Shown: positions 1 to 6,226 of the stretch, piece after piece
Layout: each line of letters begins with the position of its first letter
Position numbering within the stretch: the stretch's first letter is position 1
Assembly: GCA_019411205.1 (NCBI GenBank)
Contig: DXRF01000188.1
Coordinates: 1 to 6,427 of the forward strand
DNA: 6,427 nucleotides
From: Parabacteroides sp.
GTDB taxonomy: Bacteria; Bacteroidota; Bacteroidia; Bacteroidales; Tannerellaceae
Direction: 5' to 3'
The notes under the pieces: generated by a model
The model's database searches: none
Told to the model about the DNA's origin: nothing
The model's input: only the letters and a program-made list of their open reading frames with translations
Position numbers and translations under genes: made by a program

Positions 1-14
1 GTGCATAAACAACA

Positions 15-42
15 AGAAGGTGTGCTTTTTGACACACCTTCT
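15..42 (-). terminator. Probable intrinsic terminator of the AraJ-like exporter gene
   Basis: Positions 15-24 (AGAAGGTGTG) and 33-42 (CACACCTTCT) form a perfect 10-bp stem with an 8-nt loop. The stem lies 15 nt past the stop codon of the leftward exporter gene. Read on the minus strand, the hairpin is followed by a T-rich run (TGTTGTTTA) rather than a pure T tract, so it is a plausible but not textbook Rho-independent terminator. In the plus direction no T run follows, so it should act only on leftward transcripts. Confidence 0.7.
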
Positions 43-57
43 CCTGATCCTCGGAGA

Positions 58-1236
58 TTATATTCCCCTTTTTAAAAGTAACTTCCACTGGGGTTTAAAC
101 ACCATATAATTGAATACCAAAAACACCGTAGTCCCCAACAGAGCAAAAAACGAACCGATCAATGCTGTACTTTCCAACCCTGCCCCATGTTCGATCGACA
201 ATCCTCCGAAATAAGCCCCCACGGCATTCCCTAAATTAAAGGCAAGCTGAACCATCGCCCCGCCCATCATCTCTCCGCCAGGAGAATATTGAAGCAACAA
301 CAATTGCTGCGGAGAAGAAACTGCAAACAGGCAACCTGTACAAACACACATCAGCAAAGCGGACAAAAAGCCGTACGAAGCAAAAAAATAAATCAGCAGA
401 AGTGATGCAAACATCAGAAACTGCATGGACATCGCCACGATACCAGGTGTAAAACGATCAGACAAACGCCCTCCCAAATAATTACCGACACACATACTCG
501 CACCCGCCAACAACATCAATACAGGCATTGTCCCGATACTGAAACCGGACACCTCTGTCATTAACGGATTGACATAACTATACCAGCAAAAAGCTCCCCC
601 GTTTCCTAACATGGTAGCAGCAATCAGCATCCACGGTTCCGGCCTTCTCAAAAAACGAAACTGCCCTTTCAGATTCGTTGCCGGCAGAGCGGGTAAAACA
701 GGCACCCATCTCCTGATAAACCAAATCGTTACACCACCCCACAACGCTGCAATCACAAAAACCAAACGCCAAGACAGAAAATGCCCCAGGAAATTCCCGG
801 CCGGGACACCGAACAAATTGGCAACCGTCATCCCCATAATCATAATAGCGACAGCAGAAGTACTTTTTCCCTTCTCCGCCAAACGGCTGGCAACAATCGA
901 ACCGACTCCGAAGTAAGCCCCATGCGGCAATCCCGATACAAACCGGGCACACAGTCCCATCCAATAATCGGTCGACAGAGCCATAAGCAGATTTCCGGCA
1001 ACAAAAAGTCCGATCAAAGCAAGCAGGATTATGCGTAACGGCCAACTCCTAGCCACCACCACGACCAACGGTGCTCCCACACATACCCCCAACGCATAAG
1101 CCGAAATAAGATGCCCGGCTTCAGATAAGGAAATATTAAATCCAACCGCCACATCCGGCAAGATACTCATCATAATAAACTCAGCAATCCCCAGTCCGAA
1201 TGTACCAAAGGACAATGCATACAAACCTTTCTTCAT
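58..1236 (-). CDS. araJ: AraJ-like MFS sugar/drug efflux transporter
   Basis: This 392-residue inner-membrane protein belongs to the major facilitator superfamily (DHA1 branch). It closely matches E. coli AraJ (about 394 residues) from end to end: GTFGLGIAEF at residues 11-20, the AGHLISAYALGVCVGAP block at 40-56, the FVSGLPHGAYFGVG helix at 99-112, and GMTVANLFGVPAG at 135-147 in the antiporter-motif region of helix 5. A motif-A-like loop, GGRLSDR, lies at 255-261. The hydrophobic pattern fits 12 membrane helices. AraJ is arabinose-inducible in E. coli and its physiological substrate is not settled, so the substrate here is unknown; proton-driven efflux is inferred from the family. The ATG at 1234-1236 gives the N-terminus expected from AraJ. 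Only A-rich sequence precedes it, as is normal in Bacteroidetes. The gene diverges from an AraC-family remnant, its likely former regulator. Confidence 0.9.
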   Translation of the reverse strand: MKKGLYALSFGTFGLGIAEFIMMSILPDVAVGFNISLSEAGHLISAYALGVCVGAPLVVVVARSWPLRIILLALIGLFVAGNLLMALSTDYWMGLCARFVSGLPHGAYFGVGSIVASRLAEKGKSTSAVAIMIMGMTVANLFGVPAGNFLGHFLSWRLVFVIAALWGGVTIWFIRRWVPVLPALPATNLKGQFRFLRRPEPWMLIAATMLGNGGAFCWYSYVNPLMTEVSGFSIGTMPVLMLLAGASMCVGNYLGGRLSDRFTPGIVAMSMQFLMFASLLLIYFFASYGFLSALLMCVCTGCLFAVSSPQQLLLLQYSPGGEMMGGAMVQLAFNLGNAVGAYFGGLSIEHGAGLESTALIGSFFALLGTTVFLVFNYMVFKPQWKLLLKRGI

Positions 1237-1267
1237 AACCTATTCAATCTTTCTATTTTTCCGGCCG

Positions 1268-1275
1268 CAAAGAAA
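1268..1275 (-). promoter_or_regulatory. Candidate -7 element of the exporter promoter
   Basis: On the minus strand these bases read TTTCTTTG, one mismatch from the Bacteroidetes -7 consensus TAnnTTTG. This would start transcription about 28 nt before the exporter start codon. I see no TTTG at the expected -33 position. That is weak evidence for a promoter on its own, but it fits one that depends on an activator bound just upstream, where the direct repeats lie. Confidence 0.35.
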
Positions 1276-1292
1276 CAACAAAATTATCAAGT

Positions 1293-1330
1293 ATAATTGT
1301 CGCAGATTATGCAATTATTGTCTAATTTTA
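1293..1330. promoter_or_regulatory. Tandem direct repeats, candidate AraC-family operator
   Basis: Two direct repeats, 1293-1309 and 1314-1330, both fit AtnATTGTCnnAnnTTA and lie 21 bp apart (ATTGTC at 1296-1301 and 1317-1322). A spacing of two helical turns in direct orientation is the layout of AraC-type half sites such as I1/I2 of araBAD. Relative to the candidate exporter promoter they cover about -29 to -66, the usual activator position. No regulator is named by the sequence itself; the link to AraC rests on spacing, location and the adjoining AraC remnant. Confidence 0.4.
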
Positions 1331-1336
1331 CTGTGT

Positions 1337-1516
1337 TTTTATCAGATAGAAGCCGTTTGCACTTTACTCCGCAACTTTCCGGATAGGGAGATTAACGAAA
1401 TAGCCTGGTAATGTAGCTTCACCGGCATCCCCTACTTCAATCGCTATTTCAAAAAGATGAAACAGATGACTCCGGGACAATGGAGATACAAAATACAACA
1501 AAAAAGAATTTCCTAA
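1337..1516 (+). pseudogene. C-terminal remnant of an AraC-family transcriptional regulator, with an in-frame stop
   Basis: The frame starting near 1337 reads YQIEAVCTLLRN, then REINEIAW, a TAA stop at 1409-1411, CSFTGIPYFNRYFKK and MKQMTPGQWRY, ending at TAA 1514-1516. This is the second helix-turn-helix of an AraC/XylS DNA-binding domain: the RIE.A..LL helix, the I.EIA..CGF recognition unit, and the YF.RYFKK..G.TP..WR signature. Where the stop stands, relatives normally have a residue such as Q or E, so CAA to TAA is the simplest explanation. The effector domain and first helix-turn-helix are missing: the frame stays open upstream to about 1268 but resembles no AraC sequence. Both a 5' deletion and a nonsense change therefore argue against a working product. 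It points away from the exporter gene, the usual divergent regulator-target arrangement. The homology is clear; its exact left edge is not. Confidence 0.8.
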
Positions 1517-1517
1517 T

Positions 1518-2189
1518 ATGAATGCAGAAATTATCCGATTTTTAGATGATTTACGACGGAACAATAATACCGTCTGGTTCCATGAAAACAGAGAACGATA
1601 TGACAGACTTCGCCGTGCTTTTATCAACGAAGTACAAGAGTTAATCGAACGGATCAGCATATTCGATCCTGACATACGGGGATTGGATGCCCGGAAATGC
1701 CTGTTCCGTATTAATCGCGACATCCGTTTCAGCCTCGACAAGTCGCCTTACAAGACTTATATGTCGGCCTGTATTGCTCAAGGAGGACGTCATAGTATCC
1801 GGGGAGCTTACTACTTTCATCTTGAACCGGAATACTGTGTACTGTCTGGTGGCATCTGGTATCCCAAACCAGAAATATTGAAAGTCCTCCGACGTGAAAT
1901 ATACAACAACATAGATGAATTTATTTCCATCATCGAAGAACCTTCCTTCAAAGCCCTGTACCCGTCACTCGAAGGGGACATGCTAAAACGTATCCCGGCA
2001 GGTTTCCCCTCCGATTCTCCTTATGGCCATATATTAAGACACAAAGACTTCAGCGTTATCGGTATTAAGCCCGACAGTTTCTTCAGCCAGCCAGACTGGA
2101 TGGAAGCAACCATCGATTGTTTTCGAAAGCTTCTTCCATTCAATCGCTTCTTGAATGAAATTGTGGATGAATATATGAGAAATCTGTAA
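1518..2189 (+). CDS. DUF2461 / TIGR02453 family protein of unknown function
   Basis: This 223-residue soluble protein has the full set of DUF2461 (TIGR02453) signatures and the family's usual length. They are FLDDLRRNNNTVWFHENRERY at residues 8-28, split here as FLDDL and NNNTVWF..NRERY; RINRDIRFSLDKSPYKT at 64-80; GAYYFHLEP at 96-104; and GGIWYPKPEIL at 111-121. The family is widespread in bacteria and fungi, and no reaction is established that I can cite. No signal peptide or membrane segment is visible, so it is probably cytoplasmic. The ATG at 1518 is supported by the family N-terminus. It begins one base after the stop of the AraC remnant, so its leader is the end of that broken gene; the A-rich stretch at about 1490-1508 is the only ribosome-binding-like sequence. 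I find no convincing promoter nearby. It ends 5 nt from the convergent nuclease gene. Confidence 0.88.
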   Translation: MNAEIIRFLDDLRRNNNTVWFHENRERYDRLRRAFINEVQELIERISIFDPDIRGLDARKCLFRINRDIRFSLDKSPYKTYMSACIAQGGRHSIRGAYYFHLEPEYCVLSGGIWYPKPEILKVLRREIYNNIDEFISIIEEPSFKALYPSLEGDMLKRIPAGFPSDSPYGHILRHKDFSVIGIKPDSFFSQPDWMEATIDCFRKLLPFNRFLNEIVDEYMRNL

Positions 2190-2194
2190 AAACA

Positions 2195-5113
2195 CTATTT
2201 CCCACAAATATCCTTAAACGGGCAATACACGCAGGCTTTGCCGTTTGGAGTTTGCACGAATGGAGTTTCTGTGTCGAAAATTTCATTCAGGCAATTTCGC
2301 AGGCCGTTTTCAAAATCCGCATGGTAATTAGCAAAGTCCAGGACCTGTTCTGTTTTGAACCGGTCTGTACGGCGGTAAATTCCTGGATCGAAAGAGGGAG
2401 AAAAGAGGGTTCGCATGTAATAGATACCCGGCTGAATAACAGTTGAAAGCTGAACTGACCCATACATCCATGCATACATAAAGACCTGCATCACCGCTTT
2501 AGAACGATCCGTATCCCCCTTGTCGAAAAGAGCTTCTACAGAGGTAAACTGCGTTGTCCCGCTCCCACTCTTATAATCGATGATGCGGACAGCATCGCGC
2601 ACTTCGTCTATACGATCGATAAATCCTTTCAGCTGGATATTACTTTTATCCGTCAACGGAAAAAGGCATTTTATCTTCTTTTCCGACTCGATATAACGGA
2701 ACGGAGTCAGTTTAGCATCGCGTTCCAGCACTTTCTCCACATATTTGCGAATCATCTCGCCGATCAGAAAATTCTGTCCGGTGAGTGGACGAACGATATC
2801 CGTTTTAAAGAAAATTTCGGCAAAGGCACGGGCAACTGCTCCCGTCAACATAGGCGTATCTTTGCGGATCGCTTTCAGCAGATCGGCTGTCACTATCTTT
2901 CCGCAGAAAGGCTGATACAATTCTTCCATCACCTTATGCAGAATACTTCCAAAAACATTACTTTCGATCGTCTCGCTTACCTCCTCTTCTTCTCGTATTC
3001 CCTCGACAACGGAGAAATAGAATTTAAGCGGACAGTCCAAATAAGTATTGACAGCACTAGCCGATATCGCCCGCGTCCCGCCACTCCGGAAATCAGCCAG
3101 ACGGTTCATGACTTGCTCCGTCTTAGCCACCTGCAAAGCCGGAGTCTTGGATGAAGAGACGTTGTAAACGACCAGTTTGTTCTGTATCGGCTCCTCATAA
3201 TGATAATGCAACTGATGCACGAAACGGCTAACTTCGCCAGTCTGTAATCCGTTGCTCCTTGTATCATAAAGCAGACTGACATGGCTGGCACGATAAATCA
3301 AACGATAGAAATGATACGCCCAAACACTGTCCTGATGCTCGTATGTCGGCAAGCCGAACCCACGACGAAGGTTATAAGGAATAAATGAATTAGCCGCTTT
3401 CCTCAACGGAAAAATCCCTTCATTCATCGAAAGGATAATCAACCGGTCAAAGTCAAGCGCACGAGTCTCCAAAACCCCCATGATCTGCAAACCGGAAAGA
3501 GGTTCACCATGGAAAGGAATCGTAATCGTGTCCGTCACACGTTTCAGCAAACGGAAATAGGTGTCGATCTTCATTTCCACATTTGCCTCCCGCATGACTT
3601 CCTTCATCCGGTTGACGGTGGCGAAATAGTGGAAGATAAACTCCTGCTCAATATCGTCTATTGATAATTCTTCGTCGCTCTTTTCATTGTCCATTGTCAA
3701 TTGTCCATTGTCAATTGTCCTATTGAGCTCCTGCAGAACGTTTATCAGATAATCGGAGAATGTTTCCACCGCAGTTACCGGAGTAAAAAGAATGGACAAC
3801 AAAGGGGTCTTATTCAAGTCGTCATACGGGATGTAAATCTTGTTGTTTTCCGAAATATCTTTTACCAGATTGGAAACCACCTCCGGAGAAGTAGTCGAAA
3901 TGTACCGATGGTTCAGGATCGGCAAAACATCCCGGAAATAGAACACCGGTCTCCGGTCCACATAACGAATATTCTTTTGCAAAGCTAAAATATATTCCAT
4001 CAAAGAAGCGACCGGTGTACCGGCCAACGGATATCCCATCGTCACATTGATCCGTTTGATCTGTTCGGGAATGGCATTCAAGACCGGAATCAACAAATGT
4101 TCATCCGGCAGAATCACAGCCGTCCGCAATGCATCTTCCGCGCTCATTTCATCTTCTTTGCAAAACTCGCTCAAAATACTGTGCACTTGCTTGGCCTGCC
4201 CGATACCGGAAGGGATACCGATCACCTCTATCTGGGGAGTTGAAAGCCGCTTCGAGTCACCATTTACATTTTCAACTTCCAGTTCTCCACTTTCAAGTTT
4301 TAATTGTGAGGGAAACCGCCGTAAATTGCGCTCCACGAAGTAAGAGGCTTTATTATCCGGGTCTGTCACTTTTGGCGAAGCATAATCCCAATAGAAATCG
4401 GCAATTTCCCGTTTCTGCAATTCAGACAGGAAACGTTCTTCAGCCACGGATAGGGCGTTCAGGCCGACAAACACGACTTTCGTATAGGGAAGGTCACAAC
4501 ATTCGTTTTTCTCCATCCGTTCAACCACTTCCCGGAAAATCATACCTTCATATCCCTTGCCCTCGGCTGCAAGTGCTTCTCTCAAATCGGTATATAAAGC
4601 GTATAAGATTTGCCAGACAGCCAGAAACTGTTCCTGGTTGGGTGTATCTCCTTTCGGGTAGAAAGAAGACCAGAAAGTCCGGATAGCCGCAATCTGTTCG
4701 GAACTCAGAAAACTGAAATCATTCTCTATTTCACGAAGGTCTGTCACATTTGTGAAAAGCATGCGGGCGTCAACCATATATTTATCGATATCATCGAAGT
4801 CATTCAGCAACATTTCTCCCCAATAGAGAAACTCGTCGAACGTTTCAGAAGAACCGCTATGATTCAAATAGATATCATACAGCTTGAACAACATGCTGAT
4901 CCGGTCTGCAGTCTGCTTTCCACTCAACTGTACAAACAGATCGTTGATGGTCAGGATCGTCGGAGAGAAAAGCGGTTTCTCCGACACCTCCGACAAATAT
5001 TTCTGAAAGAACAGCCCCGTACGACGGTTCGGGAAAACAAAAGCCAGACGATTGACTTCTGCCCCGTATTTAGAATAAAAAAGAGATGCGACCTGATATA
5101 AGAATGGTTTCAT
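2195..5113 (-). CDS. AddB-like PD-(D/E)XK nuclease with 4Fe-4S cluster (recombinational repair)
   Basis: This 972-residue protein is of the AddB/RecB-nuclease type found in Bacteroidetes, expected to process double-strand DNA ends with an AddA-like helicase. The N-terminal two thirds has the helicase-like fold of AddB. It includes VFPNRRTGLFF at 26-36 where AddB has its Walker A, but no GxxxxGK[ST] is visible; WGEMLLNDFDDID at 98-110; and VFVGLNALSVAEERFL at 214-229. The C-terminal nuclease has H726 and E730 (GSILHKVMEE), D833 and D836 (GFIDRIDEV), and D846-Y847-K848, so the catalytic set appears intact. C694 (YLDCPLKFYF) with C961, C964 and C970 (CVYCPFKDIC) make the AddB-type iron-sulfur clasp. 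Low-complexity inserts lie at residues 270-286 and 465-476. No addA partner is in the window. It follows the aldo/keto reductase by 37 nt with no clear promoter between, so co-transcription is likely. Exact subfamily naming is less certain than the nuclease call. Confidence 0.88.
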   Translation of the reverse strand: MKPFLYQVASLFYSKYGAEVNRLAFVFPNRRTGLFFQKYLSEVSEKPLFSPTILTINDLFVQLSGKQTADRISMLFKLYDIYLNHSGSSETFDEFLYWGEMLLNDFDDIDKYMVDARMLFTNVTDLREIENDFSFLSSEQIAAIRTFWSSFYPKGDTPNQEQFLAVWQILYALYTDLREALAAEGKGYEGMIFREVVERMEKNECCDLPYTKVVFVGLNALSVAEERFLSELQKREIADFYWDYASPKVTDPDNKASYFVERNLRRFPSQLKLESGELEVENVNGDSKRLSTPQIEVIGIPSGIGQAKQVHSILSEFCKEDEMSAEDALRTAVILPDEHLLIPVLNAIPEQIKRINVTMGYPLAGTPVASLMEYILALQKNIRYVDRRPVFYFRDVLPILNHRYISTTSPEVVSNLVKDISENNKIYIPYDDLNKTPLLSILFTPVTAVETFSDYLINVLQELNRTIDNGQLTMDNEKSDEELSIDDIEQEFIFHYFATVNRMKEVMREANVEMKIDTYFRLLKRVTDTITIPFHGEPLSGLQIMGVLETRALDFDRLIILSMNEGIFPLRKAANSFIPYNLRRGFGLPTYEHQDSVWAYHFYRLIYRASHVSLLYDTRSNGLQTGEVSRFVHQLHYHYEEPIQNKLVVYNVSSSKTPALQVAKTEQVMNRLADFRSGGTRAISASAVNTYLDCPLKFYFSVVEGIREEEEVSETIESNVFGSILHKVMEELYQPFCGKIVTADLLKAIRKDTPMLTGAVARAFAEIFFKTDIVRPLTGQNFLIGEMIRKYVEKVLERDAKLTPFRYIESEKKIKCLFPLTDKSNIQLKGFIDRIDEVRDAVRIIDYKSGSGTTQFTSVEALFDKGDTDRSKAVMQVFMYAWMYGSVQLSTVIQPGIYYMRTLFSPSFDPGIYRRTDRFKTEQVLDFANYHADFENGLRNCLNEIFDTETPFVQTPNGKACVYCPFKDICGK
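3686..3720 (-). repeat. Five perfect heptamer repeats inside the nuclease coding sequence
   Basis: On the plus strand the bases are five consecutive heptamers alternating ATTGTCC and ATTGTCA, so the true period is also 14 bp (2.5 copies). They encode residues 465-476 of the AddB-like protein, read as TIDNGQLTMDNE, a polar linker-like segment. Neither 7 nor 14 is divisible by 3, so gain or loss of one unit would shift the frame, whereas three heptamers would not. Similar GQLTMDN-type translations are common from short repeats in Bacteroidetes. Confidence 0.9.
4256..4306 (-). repeat. Degenerate 15-bp repeat / low-complexity insert in the nuclease gene
   Basis: On the coding strand this stretch reads as imperfect 15-nt units encoding KLESG, ELEVE and NVNGD (residues 272-286), preceded by QL. 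The period of five codons keeps the frame. The acidic, repetitive composition differs from its surroundings and resembles the ESGELEVEN-type repeat translations seen in Bacteroidetes genomes. It lies between conserved blocks of the AddB-like protein and is likely a surface loop. The periodicity is approximate. Confidence 0.5.
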
Positions 5114-5150
5114 TAATTGTTCGAATTGGTAAATGATGATTTATATTATT

Positions 5151-6143
5151 TTACTGTAATATAGTCTCTATCGCCTGTAACTCTTCCGTTGAAAAGCCCC
5201 TGTTTTGCAACGCCTTCAAATTGTCCATCAACTGTGCAACCGAACTGGCACCCACCAAAACGCTCGTTACCCGGTCGTCTTTCAACAGCCAGGCAAGTGC
5301 CATTTCCGCAAGCGTTTGACCGCGTTGCTTTGCAAATTCATTCAATTGGCGGACTTTACTTATCTTTTCTTCCGTCACCTGCTCACGCTGCAGATGGCCT
5401 GTAGACTTGGCTGCGCGCGAATTTTCGGGGATACCGGTCAGATACTTATCCGTCAACAGACCTTGCGCCAAGGGTGAAAAAGCAATCATTCCCACCCCTT
5501 CCCGTTTCAGCAGAGGCAAGAGATCCGGTTCTGTCCAGCGGTCCAGCATCGAATAGCGCGCCTGATGAATCAGACAAGGCACACGATGTTCCCTCAAGAC
5601 AGCAAGTGCCTTTTCTGTCTGCTCGGCATTATAGTTCGAGATTCCGACATACAAGGCCTTTCCCTGTCGAACGATATCAGCCAACGCTCCCATCGTTTCC
5701 TCAATCGGTGTCTGCGGGTCCGGACGATGCGAATAGAAGATATCCACATATTCCACCCCCATCCGTTTCAGGCTCTGATCCAGACTTGCCATCAGGTACT
5801 TGCGACTTCCCCAGTTTCCATATGGACCGGGCCACATATCATATCCGGCTTTTGTGGAAATAACAAGCTCATCCCGGTACTGCCCCAAACCTTTTTTCAA
5901 GATACGACCGAAGTTTTCCTCCGCCGATCCATATACAGGGCCATAATTATTGGCAAGATCAAAATGCGTAATCCCATTATCGAAAGCAATATGCGCAATC
6001 TGAATAAAGTTACTGAACACATCCACACTGCCAAAGTTATGCCACAATCCTAAAGAGATGGCTGGCAACAACAATCCGCTCCGCCCGCAACGCCTGTACG
6101 CCATATCAGCATACCGGTTATCATTTGCTTTGTACATTTCCAT
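5151..6143 (-). CDS. yghZ: YghZ-type aldo/keto reductase (L-glyceraldehyde 3-phosphate reductase-like, AKR14)
   Basis: This 330-residue cytoplasmic, NADPH-type oxidoreductase has a single AKR barrel. It is near-identical in pattern to E. coli YghZ/Gpr (about 346 residues): LPAISLGLWHNFG at 26-38, THFDLANNYGP at 59-69, ISTKAGYDMWPGPYG at 95-109, SLDQSLKRMG at 120-129, and LAWLLKDDRVTSVLVGAS near the C-terminus. The catalytic tetrad D62, Y67, K98 and H139 is complete. E. coli YghZ reduces L-glyceraldehyde 3-phosphate and methylglyoxal, suggesting reactive-aldehyde clearance here; the substrate is inferred from family only. Compared with YghZ the C-terminal tail is shorter, ending soon after the cofactor-binding GAS..QL.DN motif. 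ATG at 6143 is used, though the second Met (6135-6137) is also possible. It is the first gene of a probable two-gene unit with the nuclease gene. Confidence 0.92.
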   Translation of the reverse strand: MEMYKANDNRYADMAYRRCGRSGLLLPAISLGLWHNFGSVDVFSNFIQIAHIAFDNGITHFDLANNYGPVYGSAEENFGRILKKGLGQYRDELVISTKAGYDMWPGPYGNWGSRKYLMASLDQSLKRMGVEYVDIFYSHRPDPQTPIEETMGALADIVRQGKALYVGISNYNAEQTEKALAVLREHRVPCLIHQARYSMLDRWTEPDLLPLLKREGVGMIAFSPLAQGLLTDKYLTGIPENSRAAKSTGHLQREQVTEEKISKVRQLNEFAKQRGQTLAEMALAWLLKDDRVTSVLVGASSVAQLMDNLKALQNRGFSTEELQAIETILQ

Positions 6144-6183
6144 ACTATGATATTTTAGTTACAATGAATCCTTTTCAGAAATA

Positions 6184-6191
6184 CAAATATA
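6184..6191 (-). promoter_or_regulatory. Bacteroidetes -7 promoter element upstream of the aldo/keto reductase
   Basis: On the minus strand these bases read TATATTTG, an exact match to the Bacteroidetes sigma-ABfr -7 consensus TAnnTTTG. The start of transcription would fall near 6177-6181, leaving a leader of about 35 nt. A TTTG at the ideal -33 spacing is missing; the nearest, in CTTTTGG, is only 11 nt upstream. The palindrome at 6215-6226 occupies about the -40 position. This would drive the reductase and probably the nuclease gene. Confidence 0.55.
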
Positions 6192-6214
6192 GGAAAGAAT
6201 ACCAAAAGAACGGA

Positions 6215-6226
6215 TTATCCGGATAA
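6215..6226. promoter_or_regulatory. Perfect 12-bp palindrome, candidate operator of the reductase promoter
   Basis: TTATCCGGATAA reads the same on both strands. Its centre lies 33 bp upstream of the centre of the TATATTTG element, at about -40, in the position of the missing -33 motif. A dimeric regulator site is a reasonable guess. I cannot name a regulator, and the palindrome has no loop, so it is not a terminator hairpin. Confidence 0.35.

Noticed and set aside
1364..1741. Minus-strand frame of 125 codons across the AraC remnant and the DUF2461 start
   Set aside because: It is the reverse shadow of recognisable plus-strand protein sequence and shows no family features.
1296..3720. The same ATTGTC hexamer in the operator-like repeats and in the heptamer array
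   Set aside because: A shared hexamer of this composition is easily coincidental; flanks and spacing differ (21 bp versus 7 bp), so I do not propose that the array titrates a regulator.
4129..4686. Long plus-strand frame opposite the nuclease gene (185 codons)
   Set aside because: It lies wholly antisense to a well-supported coding sequence and its translation is basic, low-quality and resembles no family.
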